In this document: positions 1-8,167 of the stretch, in pieces
Layout: every line of letters starts with the position of its first letter
Numbering within the stretch: the first letter of the stretch is position 1
DNA from: Planctomycetaceae bacterium
GTDB taxonomy: Bacteria; Planctomycetota; Planctomycetia; Pirellulales; Pirellulaceae
Direction of reading: 5' to 3'
Assembly: GCA_002709045.1 (NCBI GenBank)
Contig: PAPJ01000039.1
Coordinates: forward strand, 1-37,826
Length of the DNA stretch: 37,826 nt
Program-made: the position numbers and the translations under genes
Notes under the pieces: model-generated
What the model was told of the DNA's origin: nothing
The model's input: the letters and a program-made list of their open reading frames with translations, nothing else
Database searches by the model: none

Positions 1-87
1 ATCTCGACCGACAATTACCGGTTGATCAAGCGGTAACTCACAGGTTTGTCCTTTTCCAGTGCCATTAAGAATTGTGAGGGAAGCCAT
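1..87 (-). CDS. FHA-domain protein, N-terminal fragment cut by window edge
   Basis: Reading the minus strand from the ATG at 87 gives 29 open codons to the window edge. The peptide starts MASLTILNGTGKG and ends PVIVGRD. A short beta-strand, a G-x-G turn, a hydrophobic strand and then the V-G-R-D motif are the usual opening of a forkhead-associated (FHA) domain, which binds phosphothreonine peptides; the Arg of GR(D/S) contacts the phosphate in characterised FHA domains. The domain sits at the extreme N-terminus, with no signal peptide, so a cytoplasmic signalling protein is likely. What follows the FHA domain lies outside the window. Planctomycetes often use FHA proteins with Hanks-type kinases, and a probable kinase gene begins at the other end of the window, but the two are 37 kb apart and no link is shown. 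Confidence 0.75.
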   Translation of the reverse strand, partial: MASLTILNGTGKGQTCELPLDQPVIVGRD

Positions 88-343
88 GTTGAATAGCAAT
101 GAAATTATAAAAGGGTACACACGTTATTATCAACACGATAATAAACTATGTACTAGTTTGCCAACTCCAATGCGGCTTCCTGTGATCTGATTCAACTCAT
201 TTGCCTCGTGATTTTACAAATAAATGCCCAGGTTTGTTTTGCTATAACTTTTGTGTCTGGATATGTTTCTGTAACTTGGGCAGGTTCTCGTTATCTTCTT
301 TTGCATTTTTATTTAGCAGGTTGCCGTCTTTAAATACAAGTAA

Positions 344-1261
344 TTATTTAATTGAATGCTTATCTCTAAGACGTTGCCAGAAGTCTTTCCAGTAGTTGTC
401 ATAGTAGTCGTAAGCTGCTGTTTCGATGTGCGGTAATAAAGACACTTTGGGAGCGGTGGCTGGGTCATAACCCCGCAAGTGGTGGCGACCGGCGCGATCA
501 CGAGGGGAAATAAATCGCCATTTTCCATTACCAAGGATTTCTTCACATAATGCAGCAGCTGCCGGGTCATAGGTTCGTAGCTGTTGCCGCGTGTGAATGT
601 GGTTATGGTCGTGATCCATTGTACGATTTGTGTTGTACCAGCACTGTAAAACTTCGGCCCAGTACTCCGCTTTATTCCGCTGTGCGTAACAAATCTTAGG
701 CCCACCGAACATGATGAGTACCTTGTCTTCCCCCGTTACTTTAATTCCTGAATTGGTAGCTTTACCATTGACCAGAATGTCTCCGCTATCCAGACATTTC
801 TTTATCAGCTCAGTTGGCTGGTCAGGGAATGATTCTAGTAAGGCTTCGTAAAGACTTACCGGAGTCTCACTTTTGATACGGCGATAACGCTGTGCGGCGC
901 GGCCATCGTTCCATAGTCCGGCAGCTTTAGCTCTGTTGTGAGCATTCTCCAGTTTTTCTACCTGTTGCTCACTCATCCCGGCAAACTGCACGACATGGCC
1001 GAATTCATGAATCAGAATGCTTTCTAATCGCATGCCACCTTCGTATTCCATGACATCTTCTTCTGCGAATAGGACGACGCTACGATCACCAACCTTTGTT
1101 AGAAAACCACGGCTTCGCCAGTTATAGAAATCTAGTTCCTTACCTGTTTTATCGCTCGTAAACTGAGGGATTTGTGAAGTCAGTTCGTCATGGCCCACCA
1201 AGATGCAAAGGACGCGTCGGTCGCGAATACGCTGAGCCACATCTTTGTCGATCGACGTCAT
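344..1261 (-). pseudogene. Lethal-factor-like zinc metalloprotease, catalytic part, downstream of an in-frame stop
   Basis: This 305-codon frame is the C-terminal part of a gene that really starts at 1495; it is in the same frame as the 1286-1495 fragment and is separated from it only by the TAA at 1286-1288. It holds the zinc motif HEFGH (bases 995-1009) and further on Y-x-x-x-N-x-x-E-Y-W-A-E (Tyr at 686-688, Glu at 665-667). The HEFGH sequence, and a Tyr seven residues before the Glu, match the anthrax lethal factor protease core (His686/His690, Tyr728, Glu735). About 110 residues separate the two motifs, against 45 in lethal factor, because of an inserted S4-like segment (about bases 720-850). 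The C-terminus is rich in Tyr, Trp and His. All expected catalytic residues remain, so the damage is recent, or the stop is read through or is a sequence error. The ATG at 1261 lies inside the conserved domain and would give a product without a signal peptide. Confidence 0.7.
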
Positions 1262-1285
1262 AATCTTATCGTAGAGATAGGCCGC

Positions 1286-1495
1286 TTACCTGTGGGCAAA
1301 GTCAGAGACTTTATCTGAGGTGGCAATCAGAATGTCCTGTATGTAAGTTGTTTTTTTATAGAAATTTGTATCCAGTTCGTATTCTTTTGCGAGTTCATCC
1401 GAAAGACGCTGTACCGGATATTTTCCCTTGCCAAAACAGGGTGATGTAAACAATAAAAGTAGAAGAGCAGTTAAAAGAAATTTTTTCGATAGCAT
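1286..1495 (-). pseudogene. Signal peptide and N-terminal fragment of the split metalloprotease
   Basis: The frame starts with an ATG at 1495, preceded by a good ribosome binding site (GGAAG, about 8-12 bases upstream). It encodes a clear Sec signal peptide (MLSKKFLLTALLLLLFTSPCFG, charged start then about 15 hydrophobic residues) followed by roughly 45 residues ending SDFAHR before TAA. The next codons after the TAA continue in the same frame as AAYLYDKI and run into the catalytic part at 1261. A single G-to-T change would turn a GAA (Glu) codon into this TAA, giving the natural-looking R-E-A-A-Y helix. Translated alone it would be a 69-residue secreted peptide with no recognisable function. 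It is best treated as one gene, 344-1495, with the downstream part. Confidence 0.75.
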
Positions 1496-1597
1496 GGATA
1501 TTACTTCCGGACGTAATCGTGATAAACGGAGTTACTTTATGTTAGCGGTCAGGCAGACTGCTCTCAATTACCTGTTCCATCGTGGTAGAATTCAGAT

Positions 1598-4500
1598 ATG
1601 AGAACTTATAGCTTCCTAACCGGTCTGTTTTGCGTTTTGTGGATATCTCTTCCTCTATTGGCAGAGGATGATTTACCTGAAGGCGTTGCCAACTCGCAAA
1701 ATCCTGAGGACGTGTCGCTTACCCCAAAGGAATCGCTCCAGCGAATTACTGTGCCGGACGGATTTGAAGTGACACTTTTTGCCGGCGAACCTGATATTCG
1801 TCGACCGATTGCATTTGACTTCGATGATCGGGGGCGATTGTGGGTGGTGGAAAACTACTCGCACCCTAACCATGACCCCGACAATAAAACTGATCGCATC
1901 GTCATTTTGGAAGATACGAATCATGATGGTCGTTTTGATAAACGGAAAATATTTTGGGACGAGGGCAGATACCTCAGTGCCATTGCGTGTGGGTATGGTG
2001 GAGTTTGGTTAGGTAATACGCCGCAGCTTACTTTTATCCCTGACCGTAATCGCGATGACGTTCCGGATGGAGATCCGGAGGTGATTTTGGATGGATTTGC
2101 GGTCTCCAGTAATAACGTAGTTAATAACTTTCATTGGGGACCGGACGGCTGGCTTTACGGAGCTATCGGGCTAAATCCTACATCGCTGATTGGAAAACCC
2201 GGAACACCGGAAGAAGACCGGGTGAAGATTTCACGCGGCATGTGGCGGATGCATCCGGTCAGTCATAAATTCGAGCGCATTGCAGATGGTATGGTGAACC
2301 CCTGGGGAGCCGATTTTAATGAGGTTGGCGATCTGTTTACCGTCAATACGGTGATCGCGCATCTATGGCATATCGTGCCGGGGATGTATTGCCAGCGTAG
2401 AGCGAACGAAGGAGATAATCCCTATGTTTACCGACGGATTCAGTCCCATGCCGATCACCTGCATTGGGGGGGTGGTACCTGGCAAAGTTCACGGCAAACA
2501 ACTGAGACTCATAGCGTTGCAGGTGGTGGACATGCTCATTGTGGAGCCATGATTTATCTGGGGGACAATTGGCCTGAGCAATATCGTGGGAGATTTTTTA
2601 CGCTTAATCTGCACGGCGCCCGTATTAATCAGGAAATCCTTGAAGCTCACGATTCTACTTATGTTGCTAAACATGATAACGACCTCTTTATGGCAAATGA
2701 TCAATGGTTTCGTGGATTGAGTATTAAATACGGTCCTGATGGCGGCGTTTATATCACCGACTGGCATGACTTCGGTGAATGTCATGATAATGACGGTTCA
2801 CATCGTACCAGTGGTCGTATCTATAAAATGACCTGGGGAAAGCCGGCTGCGAACGCGTTTGACTTGCAGACATTGAGTGAAGATCAGCTTGTGGATTTGC
2901 TCACCCATAAAAACGAATGGTTTGTACGTCACGCCCGGAGAATACTGCATGAACGAAACTCAAATCAACCTAAAAAGGGAGATGCCGCTGATCTGATTCA
3001 CAATCGGCTCAGTAAGGATGGATTGAGCGAGGTTCAGACATTGAGATATATCTGGGCCCTTTACGGTATGGGGGGAGTAAGTACGACAGACCTGATTCGT
3101 TATACTTACCATCAGTCTGAACACGTTAGACGTTGGGCAGTTACGCTTATCTTCGACCAGGGTGAACCGGAACAATTCGGTGAAGACAATCTCCAGGCTG
3201 ATGTGGACCCGGGAATTCAGCAACGAATGATCGAGCTTGCCAATACAGATCCTTCTCCTAAAGTGCTTCTTTCGATCGTAAGTTCAATGCAGCAAATAAA
3301 GCCTGTGAATCGCTGGATGCTGGCAAATGCACTAACAAAACAACGGGCATTACTTGAAGACGAAATGCTAACACTGATGACATGGTATGCGATAGAGCCA
3401 TTGATAACTGAAGATAGACAGCAATTCATTGAATTGGCAATGGAAACTCCTAATCCGGTTTTGCAACAGTTTATTATGCGTCGTGCAAGTGAAGGTGCTG
3501 ATCCTGAATTGGAAGATGTACTATTGGCGATTCATGATTATCAGGGCAGCCGTTTCTTTATGCTTGAAGGTGTGCTTGAAGCTTTGGACGGCGGAGGAGT
3601 GAAAATGGAACCTGCTGCCTGGAAGTCGCTATACCGTGAACTGGCTAAGACAAACGACGGTGAACTTAAGTCACGAGTTGTCAGATTGGCCGGGATTTTT
3701 GGTGATGAAGGTGCATTAAACGCTTTGCGTGGCCTTGTTGGTAATCCATTGAAAGAAGTTGAAGAACGGCAAAATGCAATGCAGGCGTTGGCATCTATTC
3801 CGGGAGGATTAACAACCAGGTTGTTGCACGAAATCGTTAGCACTAATAATGATCTAAGGAGTGAGGCACTTCGCAAACTCGTAACATTGGCGGATGAAAA
3901 CACACCGAACGTGATTCTGGAACTATTCGAAAAGCTGGAGCAAAGCCAGCAAACAGACGCAGTTGCAGTGATGGTGACTCAACGTAATTCATCTTTGCAA
4001 CTTCTTGCCGCAATTAAACAGGGTGTGATTTCGAAGCAATCGGTAAATGCGTTTGCGATTGAACAACTTCGGGCATTCGGGGATTCAGAAATTATTGCTG
4101 CTTTAGATGAATTGTGGCCGGTGGATTCAAAACAGGCCCTGAAAGTAGAAGAGATAAGTCGCTTGCGAAAGGTTCTGACACGAGATTACTTAGATCAGGG
4201 AGATGCTTCTCAGGGCAGGTTGATGTTCTATAAAACCTGTTTTAAGTGTCATCAATTATATGGGGAGGGAGGCCGTGTAGGTCCTGATTTGACAGGTTCA
4301 GGACGTAAGCAGGTTGATTATTTGCTAAGTAATCTCCTGGATCCCAGTGCTGAAATCGACGCAGCCTATAAATTAACAACAGTCATTACCACGTCAGGTA
4401 GACTTTATAGTGGGTTTGTCATTCATCAGGATGATCGGTTTGTCAAACTAAGGACACAAAATGCAGCTGTGCAGCTTCAGATGAAAGAAGTTGATGAGAT

Positions 4501-4630
4501 TATCCCGACAAACAAGTCGATGATGCCGGAAGGAATGTTACGGGAATTTGATGATCAGCAGATTAGGGATTTATTTCTCTATCTTTCGGGTGTTAGGCAG
4601 GTTCCGTTGCCAGCGGTATTGGAACGTTAG
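1598..4630 (+). CDS. PVC-type propeller/HEAT/cytochrome c protein (putative membrane-bound dehydrogenase)
   Basis: This is a secreted c-type cytochrome with a presumed sugar- or alcohol-dehydrogenase-like propeller. Residues 1-22 form a Sec signal peptide ending in LLAE. Residues about 45-410 are a beta-propeller typical of the PVC 'membrane-bound dehydrogenase' family, with repeated strand-turn signatures such as FDFDDRGRLWVVENYSHPNH and a DTNHDGRFD calcium-type loop at 106-114. Residues about 425-860 are alpha-helical HEAT-like repeats. The C-terminus has one haem c site, CFKCH at 881-885, then GPDLTGSG and SMMPEGM, as in the Pirellula/Verrucomicrobium haem-binding domain. The 1010-residue length suits the family. 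The gene stands alone on the plus strand between two minus-strand blocks and ends 14 bases from the ceramidase-like gene that converges on it. The substrate is unknown; no experimental function is established for close relatives that I know of. Confidence 0.88.
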   Translation: MRTYSFLTGLFCVLWISLPLLAEDDLPEGVANSQNPEDVSLTPKESLQRITVPDGFEVTLFAGEPDIRRPIAFDFDDRGRLWVVENYSHPNHDPDNKTDRIVILEDTNHDGRFDKRKIFWDEGRYLSAIACGYGGVWLGNTPQLTFIPDRNRDDVPDGDPEVILDGFAVSSNNVVNNFHWGPDGWLYGAIGLNPTSLIGKPGTPEEDRVKISRGMWRMHPVSHKFERIADGMVNPWGADFNEVGDLFTVNTVIAHLWHIVPGMYCQRRANEGDNPYVYRRIQSHADHLHWGGGTWQSSRQTTETHSVAGGGHAHCGAMIYLGDNWPEQYRGRFFTLNLHGARINQEILEAHDSTYVAKHDNDLFMANDQWFRGLSIKYGPDGGVYITDWHDFGECHDNDGSHRTSGRIYKMTWGKPAANAFDLQTLSEDQLVDLLTHKNEWFVRHARRILHERNSNQPKKGDAADLIHNRLSKDGLSEVQTLRYIWALYGMGGVSTTDLIRYTYHQSEHVRRWAVTLIFDQGEPEQFGEDNLQADVDPGIQQRMIELANTDPSPKVLLSIVSSMQQIKPVNRWMLANALTKQRALLEDEMLTLMTWYAIEPLITEDRQQFIELAMETPNPVLQQFIMRRASEGADPELEDVLLAIHDYQGSRFFMLEGVLEALDGGGVKMEPAAWKSLYRELAKTNDGELKSRVVRLAGIFGDEGALNALRGLVGNPLKEVEERQNAMQALASIPGGLTTRLLHEIVSTNNDLRSEALRKLVTLADENTPNVILELFEKLEQSQQTDAVAVMVTQRNSSLQLLAAIKQGVISKQSVNAFAIEQLRAFGDSEIIAALDELWPVDSKQALKVEEISRLRKVLTRDYLDQGDASQGRLMFYKTCFKCHQLYGEGGRVGPDLTGSGRKQVDYLLSNLLDPSAEIDAAYKLTTVITTSGRLYSGFVIHQDDRFVKLRTQNAAVQLQMKEVDEIIPTNKSMMPEGMLREFDDQQIRDLFLYLSGVRQVPLPAVLER

Positions 4631-4644
4631 TAGCAGATGGTCGA

Positions 4645-6153
4645 TTACAGTCGTTTAAGTAATGCGGTCACTTTTGCTTCAAAGATCGCCTGCCATTGAG
4701 GATCAAGGATACAATCGCTGTCCTCCTGAGCGCCCCCCACATTTTTAAGCTGGTCAGCCGTAGGGCAGTAGTAGATATAGCCATTGGTATAGCCGGCCAC
4801 ATAGGTATTCGGGTGCGGCGACCGTTCTTTGATGCCCAGACCGATAGGAACGGTTAGTTCACCCGGGAAGGTGACCATAACAAAGTTGCCGAGTCGCAAA
4901 GCCATTACTTCCACGTCGACGGTTCGTTTGCCGGCGTCTACATTTTGCTGTTGATGCATTTTTAACAGTCGCAGGTTTGCGTTAACTCTGGTTAGCTCTT
5001 CCATGCGGTAAATGTTTTGCAGGTAGGAATTCATAGCCGCCTTGTTGTTCGCATCCATGATCCTTAACTCTTTATGGCCTAATGCTTCGTCGTGCAGATA
5101 ACGACTGATATGGTAAGACGGTGCATCGGGGGCGAGATTGTGTTTGTTAGTCAAATGGATGAACTGTCGCAGGTTAAGCGTTGTTCCGCCAAATCCGTTG
5201 ACTACCGACTCGCGATATTGTTCCAGTTCCATGATGCGTGGTGCCAGATTGGAACGAGGAAGAGAAAGCGTTTCGTTGATTACAATCAGGCGTTGATCGT
5301 TATTAGGCTTTGCTTTACGAATCCCTTTAAGCGTGCTAAGTCCCAGCATATTTCCATAGACTTCGGCATGCCGTGGGTGGTCAACATCCTTATACGCAAG
5401 GGGGTTAATGTCGCCACCACACCCCTGGACAAACAGGGCGATCGTTCCGGGGGCCAGATTGTCTTCGATGACCTGAGCAGCGTAGCCTGTCATGTCGGAG
5501 GTGTTACCGGAACTGACCGGCGTGCCCTGGATCGGATGGCAGGCAAAGTTGAAGAGAACAGCTAAAGTCTCGCCGTTGGTTTTATCGACACGTAGGATAC
5601 CGACTTCCGGATCGATAGGGCCTGTGGAGAGGATTTCTTTGTTGGCTGGAAGTGAGTAAGCATGACGAACATCTATTTCGCTTCCGTCTTTTAGCTTCAT
5701 TCGGCGGTTTTCCTGAATGCGGTCTTCGTGTGCCCGACTACTCTTCAGGGTGACGGGTTCCAACTTGCCGTGTGCCTGTTCAATGACTTTGACTGTCAGA
5801 TCTTCAGACTTGGGGCTGGGAGTTCCGTGGCAGTGGCTCGCATTGAACATGATGTTACGAGGTGCAATGCCCAGGGATTTCTGGATTCTAGCTCGTACCT
5901 TGTCCTGAAAGTCATCCGGGATACTGCCAATTTCGCCAATTGATACTACATCCATAGTAACGATAACCAGCGTGGTATCATCACTTTTGAGCACCAGTGC
6001 ACGAGAGAGCAGAGGGATCTCGACAATTTTCTTGTTAGGGTGTGTGATATCGATCTTTGCAGCGCCAGCCTGAAGGTCGGCGGCATGACAATGTACTGGC
6101 TGAAGAACGCTTCCAGCCAGCAGGAGTGTCAGCGTAAGTAAGCAATAACGCAT
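4645..6153 (-). CDS. Secreted neutral ceramidase-like protein, nucleophile motif altered
   Basis: The protein resembles the N-terminal, catalytic domain of neutral/alkaline ceramidases, which cut the N-acyl bond of ceramide. Seen: a signal peptide (MRYCLLTLTLLLAGSVLQP), an early AAKIDITHP segment, the zinc-site-like SHCHGTPS motif and a late FPGELTVPIG segment. At about 502 residues it lacks the C-terminal immunoglobulin-like region of classical enzymes of about 650-700 residues. The family's catalytic GDVSPN sequence appears here as GDINPL (Asn at residue 250 where the nucleophilic Ser is expected), so true ceramidase activity is doubtful; many planctomycete homologues are annotated only by domain. 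An ATG at 6168 is possible, but the one at 6153 has a Shine-Dalgarno sequence and gives a cleaner signal peptide. It follows the yjbQ-like gene by 60-75 bases and may be co-transcribed with it. Confidence 0.82.
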   Translation of the reverse strand: MRYCLLTLTLLLAGSVLQPVHCHAADLQAGAAKIDITHPNKKIVEIPLLSRALVLKSDDTTLVIVTMDVVSIGEIGSIPDDFQDKVRARIQKSLGIAPRNIMFNASHCHGTPSPKSEDLTVKVIEQAHGKLEPVTLKSSRAHEDRIQENRRMKLKDGSEIDVRHAYSLPANKEILSTGPIDPEVGILRVDKTNGETLAVLFNFACHPIQGTPVSSGNTSDMTGYAAQVIEDNLAPGTIALFVQGCGGDINPLAYKDVDHPRHAEVYGNMLGLSTLKGIRKAKPNNDQRLIVINETLSLPRSNLAPRIMELEQYRESVVNGFGGTTLNLRQFIHLTNKHNLAPDAPSYHISRYLHDEALGHKELRIMDANNKAAMNSYLQNIYRMEELTRVNANLRLLKMHQQQNVDAGKRTVDVEVMALRLGNFVMVTFPGELTVPIGLGIKERSPHPNTYVAGYTNGYIYYCPTADQLKNVGGAQEDSDCILDPQWQAIFEAKVTALLKRL

Positions 6154-6162
6154 ATTGCGAAT

Positions 6163-6167
6163 CCTCA
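6163..6167 (-). promoter_or_regulatory. Ribosome binding site deciding the ceramidase-like start
   Basis: On the minus strand TGAGG lies 9 bases before the ATG at 6153. It is formed by the last bases of the alternative ATG at 6168 and the codon after it; nothing resembling a Shine-Dalgarno sequence precedes 6168. This favours the start at 6153. Confidence 0.5.
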
Positions 6168-6228
6168 TTAAAAACGTCGAAGTGAGCTACTCGATATTTT
6201 AAACAAGTCTGTCCTACGATGCACTTAC

Positions 6229-6663
6229 CTAATGGCCGATGACTTTAACGAGAATGCGTTTGCGTCGCCGGCCATCAAATTCGTAATAAAAAATATGCTC
6301 CCATGGGCCCAGATGCAGTTGTCCGTCCGTAATTGCCACGACGACTTCACGCCCCATGATCTGACGTTTGTGGTGAGCATCCGCGTTATCTTCGCCGGTG
6401 CGGTTGTGCAGATAGCCCCCGCTGGTCGGATCAGTTCCCGGATTAAAAGGTACAAGCTCTTCCAGCCAGCGTTCGTAATCAGCATGTAGACCTGACTCGT
6501 AATCATTGATGAACACACTCGCCGTAATATGCATAGCATTTACTAGCACCATACCATCCTGCACTCCGCTCTCACTTACGATCCGTTCCACATCATTATG
6601 GATGGAGACGATCGCGCGTCGTTCGGGGATGTCTACCCAAAGCTCTTCTGTTTGTGTCTTCAT
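6229..6663 (-). CDS. yjbQ: YjbQ/UPF0047 family protein, secondary thiamine-phosphate synthase
   Basis: A complete 144-residue UPF0047/YjbQ protein of normal family length. The conserved core is present: [13 protein letters not shown] near residues 43-55, [18 protein letters not shown] near 87-104, then [21 protein letters not shown] and the basic C-terminus [10 protein letters not shown]. coli YjbQ has been reported to give weak thiamine phosphate synthase activity, which is the origin of the name; the physiological role in most bacteria is open. There is no signal peptide, so it is cytoplasmic, unlike all its neighbours. A modest GGA-type ribosome site precedes the ATG at 6663. It begins just after the terminator at 6687-6728, so it probably has its own promoter, and it may be co-transcribed with the downstream ceramidase-like gene. 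Confidence 0.93.
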   Translation of the reverse strand: MKTQTEELWVDIPERRAIVSIHNDVERIVSESGVQDGMVLVNAMHITASVFINDYESGLHADYERWLEELVPFNPGTDPTSGGYLHNRTGEDNADAHHKRQIMGREVVVAITDGQLHLGPWEHIFYYEFDGRRRKRILVKVIGH

Positions 6664-6686
6664 GAGATTTCCAAAACATAAAATGT

Positions 6687-6728
6687 AAAAAACCTCCCAT
6701 CAACAGATTGTCTGGAGATGAGAGGTTT
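6687..6728 (-). terminator. Rho-independent terminator after the DUF1592-DUF1552 operon
   Basis: On the minus strand an imperfect hairpin, AAACCTC-x-CATC pairing with GATG-x-GAGGTTT and with a small inner CAGA/TCTG stem, is followed directly by TTTTTT (complement of 6687-6692). It starts about 30 bases after the DUF1552 stop codon at 6758 and ends before the yjbQ-like start at 6663. It therefore separates the redox pair from the yjbQ/ceramidase unit. Confidence 0.75.
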
Positions 6729-6757
6729 GTGAGTGATTAGAAAATACGGTGATGCTT

Positions 6758-8104
6758 CTAGGTGCTGAAAATATCGCCGGTCAGTTGGCCGTCGCTGTCA
6801 GAAAACCGTTCCGTCTTCACATCAACAGCGTTTAGCATACTAACGAACAGGTTATTCATGGGAACCGAGTCATCGTATTGGGCATAAGTGCCGTGGTTGA
6901 TGCCAAAGTTCTTACCACCCGCGAGAATCAGCGGGTAGTTTCGGGCGTTATGGGTCGTGCTACAGGCACTACCGAACAACATCAGCGTGTTATCGAGTAA
7001 ACGCCCATGTTCGTCACGAATATTCTTCAGCTTCCCGATCATGTAACTGTAGTGACTGGCAAGCCAGGCGTCATAGTTACTCCAGTTTTCCCATTGCGAT
7101 GAATGACTCAGGCCGTGGTGACCGGTATTGATATCACAAGCAAGTCGTGGGAAGTGATCGCCAAATCCAATCCCATCTTCACGAGCCAACATATAAGTCA
7201 TGACACGTGTCACATCTGTTTGGAATCCAAGTACCATAATATCGATCATGCTACGGATATAGTTCGTTGGATTCTTTGTGGCATCCACTTCAAAATCGAT
7301 ATGATCCGAGCTAAAAGCTTTCATTGGCGTATCCAGCCAGGATTCGTTGCGGTTGATTTGATCTTCGACGCTGCTTAGTGATGTAAGGAATTCATCGAGT
7401 TTGGCCTGATCACGACTGCCAAGTTTTCGGTTGAGTCGCTTACTGTCTTCCAGAATGAGATCAACAATCTTTTTACCCCGTGCTATCTCCTTGCGACGTT
7501 CCGCTGTGGCAGAACCGCCATCCGGTGAAAAGTATCTTTCGAAGATTTCACGATGACGGTGTTCCGACGGGATGGGTTTCCCGGCATCATCAAAAGACAG
7601 CGTGGAAACCCGGGATTGATAACCTACACCGCCGTCGGCTGAAAGAACAAAAGACTTATAGCGTGTGTTTTTACCGATCTGCTGAGCGGCCACCTGATCA
7701 ACGGAGATATTGTTAGCGTAGTTACTGGCACCAACGTCACCACCGGTCAGCCATGAGTCACCAGCAAGGTGTCCCAGTAACTGGCGGGAACGGGGATGGC
7801 TCAAACCACCAATGATCGTGATCTCATCACGGTGTGGCTCCATGCAGGACAGTGTGTTTGTAAAGCGGTAATTCCTGTCCGTGCCCATCGGGAACCAACT
7901 CCATTTGATATGATCGTCTGGAGTTTTATCTTTGTTTGGAATTCCACAGCCATTTGGAAAGTACATATAGCACAGACGTTTAGGAATGTCTGTTATCGAT
8001 GGTGCAACAGAATCAGCCATTGCTTCCAGATATGGAAGAGTTAGACTCACACCGATTCCTGTGAGGAATGAGCGTCGATCTAAATGCCAGGATTTGCGAC
8101 TCAT
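6758..8104 (-). CDS. DUF1552 (HXXSHH-motif) protein with Tat signal
   Basis: A 448-residue DUF1552 protein, a family first noticed in Rhodopirellula and of unproven activity. The N-terminus carries a twin-arginine signal (DRRSFLTGIG, residues 9-18, then a hydrophobic stretch to about 30), so it is exported folded, as expected for a cofactor- or metal-containing protein. Family landmarks: YFPNGCG after the signal, the LSHPR segment, and the histidine cluster HHGLSH at residues 329-334. The C-terminal part has the FGSACSTTHNARNYPLILAGG and INHGTY segments seen in DUF1552/DUF1501 proteins. It lies 63 bases downstream of the DUF1592 cytochrome gene on the same strand and is followed by a terminator, so the two form an operon and probably a functional pair outside the cytoplasmic membrane. 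The reaction is unknown. Confidence 0.93.
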   Translation of the reverse strand: MSRKSWHLDRRSFLTGIGVSLTLPYLEAMADSVAPSITDIPKRLCYMYFPNGCGIPNKDKTPDDHIKWSWFPMGTDRNYRFTNTLSCMEPHRDEITIIGGLSHPRSRQLLGHLAGDSWLTGGDVGASNYANNISVDQVAAQQIGKNTRYKSFVLSADGGVGYQSRVSTLSFDDAGKPIPSEHRHREIFERYFSPDGGSATAERRKEIARGKKIVDLILEDSKRLNRKLGSRDQAKLDEFLTSLSSVEDQINRNESWLDTPMKAFSSDHIDFEVDATKNPTNYIRSMIDIMVLGFQTDVTRVMTYMLAREDGIGFGDHFPRLACDINTGHHGLSHSSQWENWSNYDAWLASHYSYMIGKLKNIRDEHGRLLDNTLMLFGSACSTTHNARNYPLILAGGKNFGINHGTYAQYDDSVPMNNLFVSMLNAVDVKTERFSDSDGQLTGDIFST

Positions 8105-8167
8105 AGTAGTTCTTTCTTGATAAATGCGTGAAACTGCAAAGGTTGCAGCGCTTCTATATCTTACCTG

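Noticed and set aside
201..395. A 64-codon plus-strand frame in the gap 88-343
   Set aside because: Cys/Phe-rich low-complexity translation, no ribosome site, and it runs antisense into the protease gene; judged random.
5092..5565. A 157-codon plus-strand frame inside the ceramidase-like gene
   Set aside because: It lies wholly antisense to a gene with clear family motifs and has no ribosome site or recognisable product.
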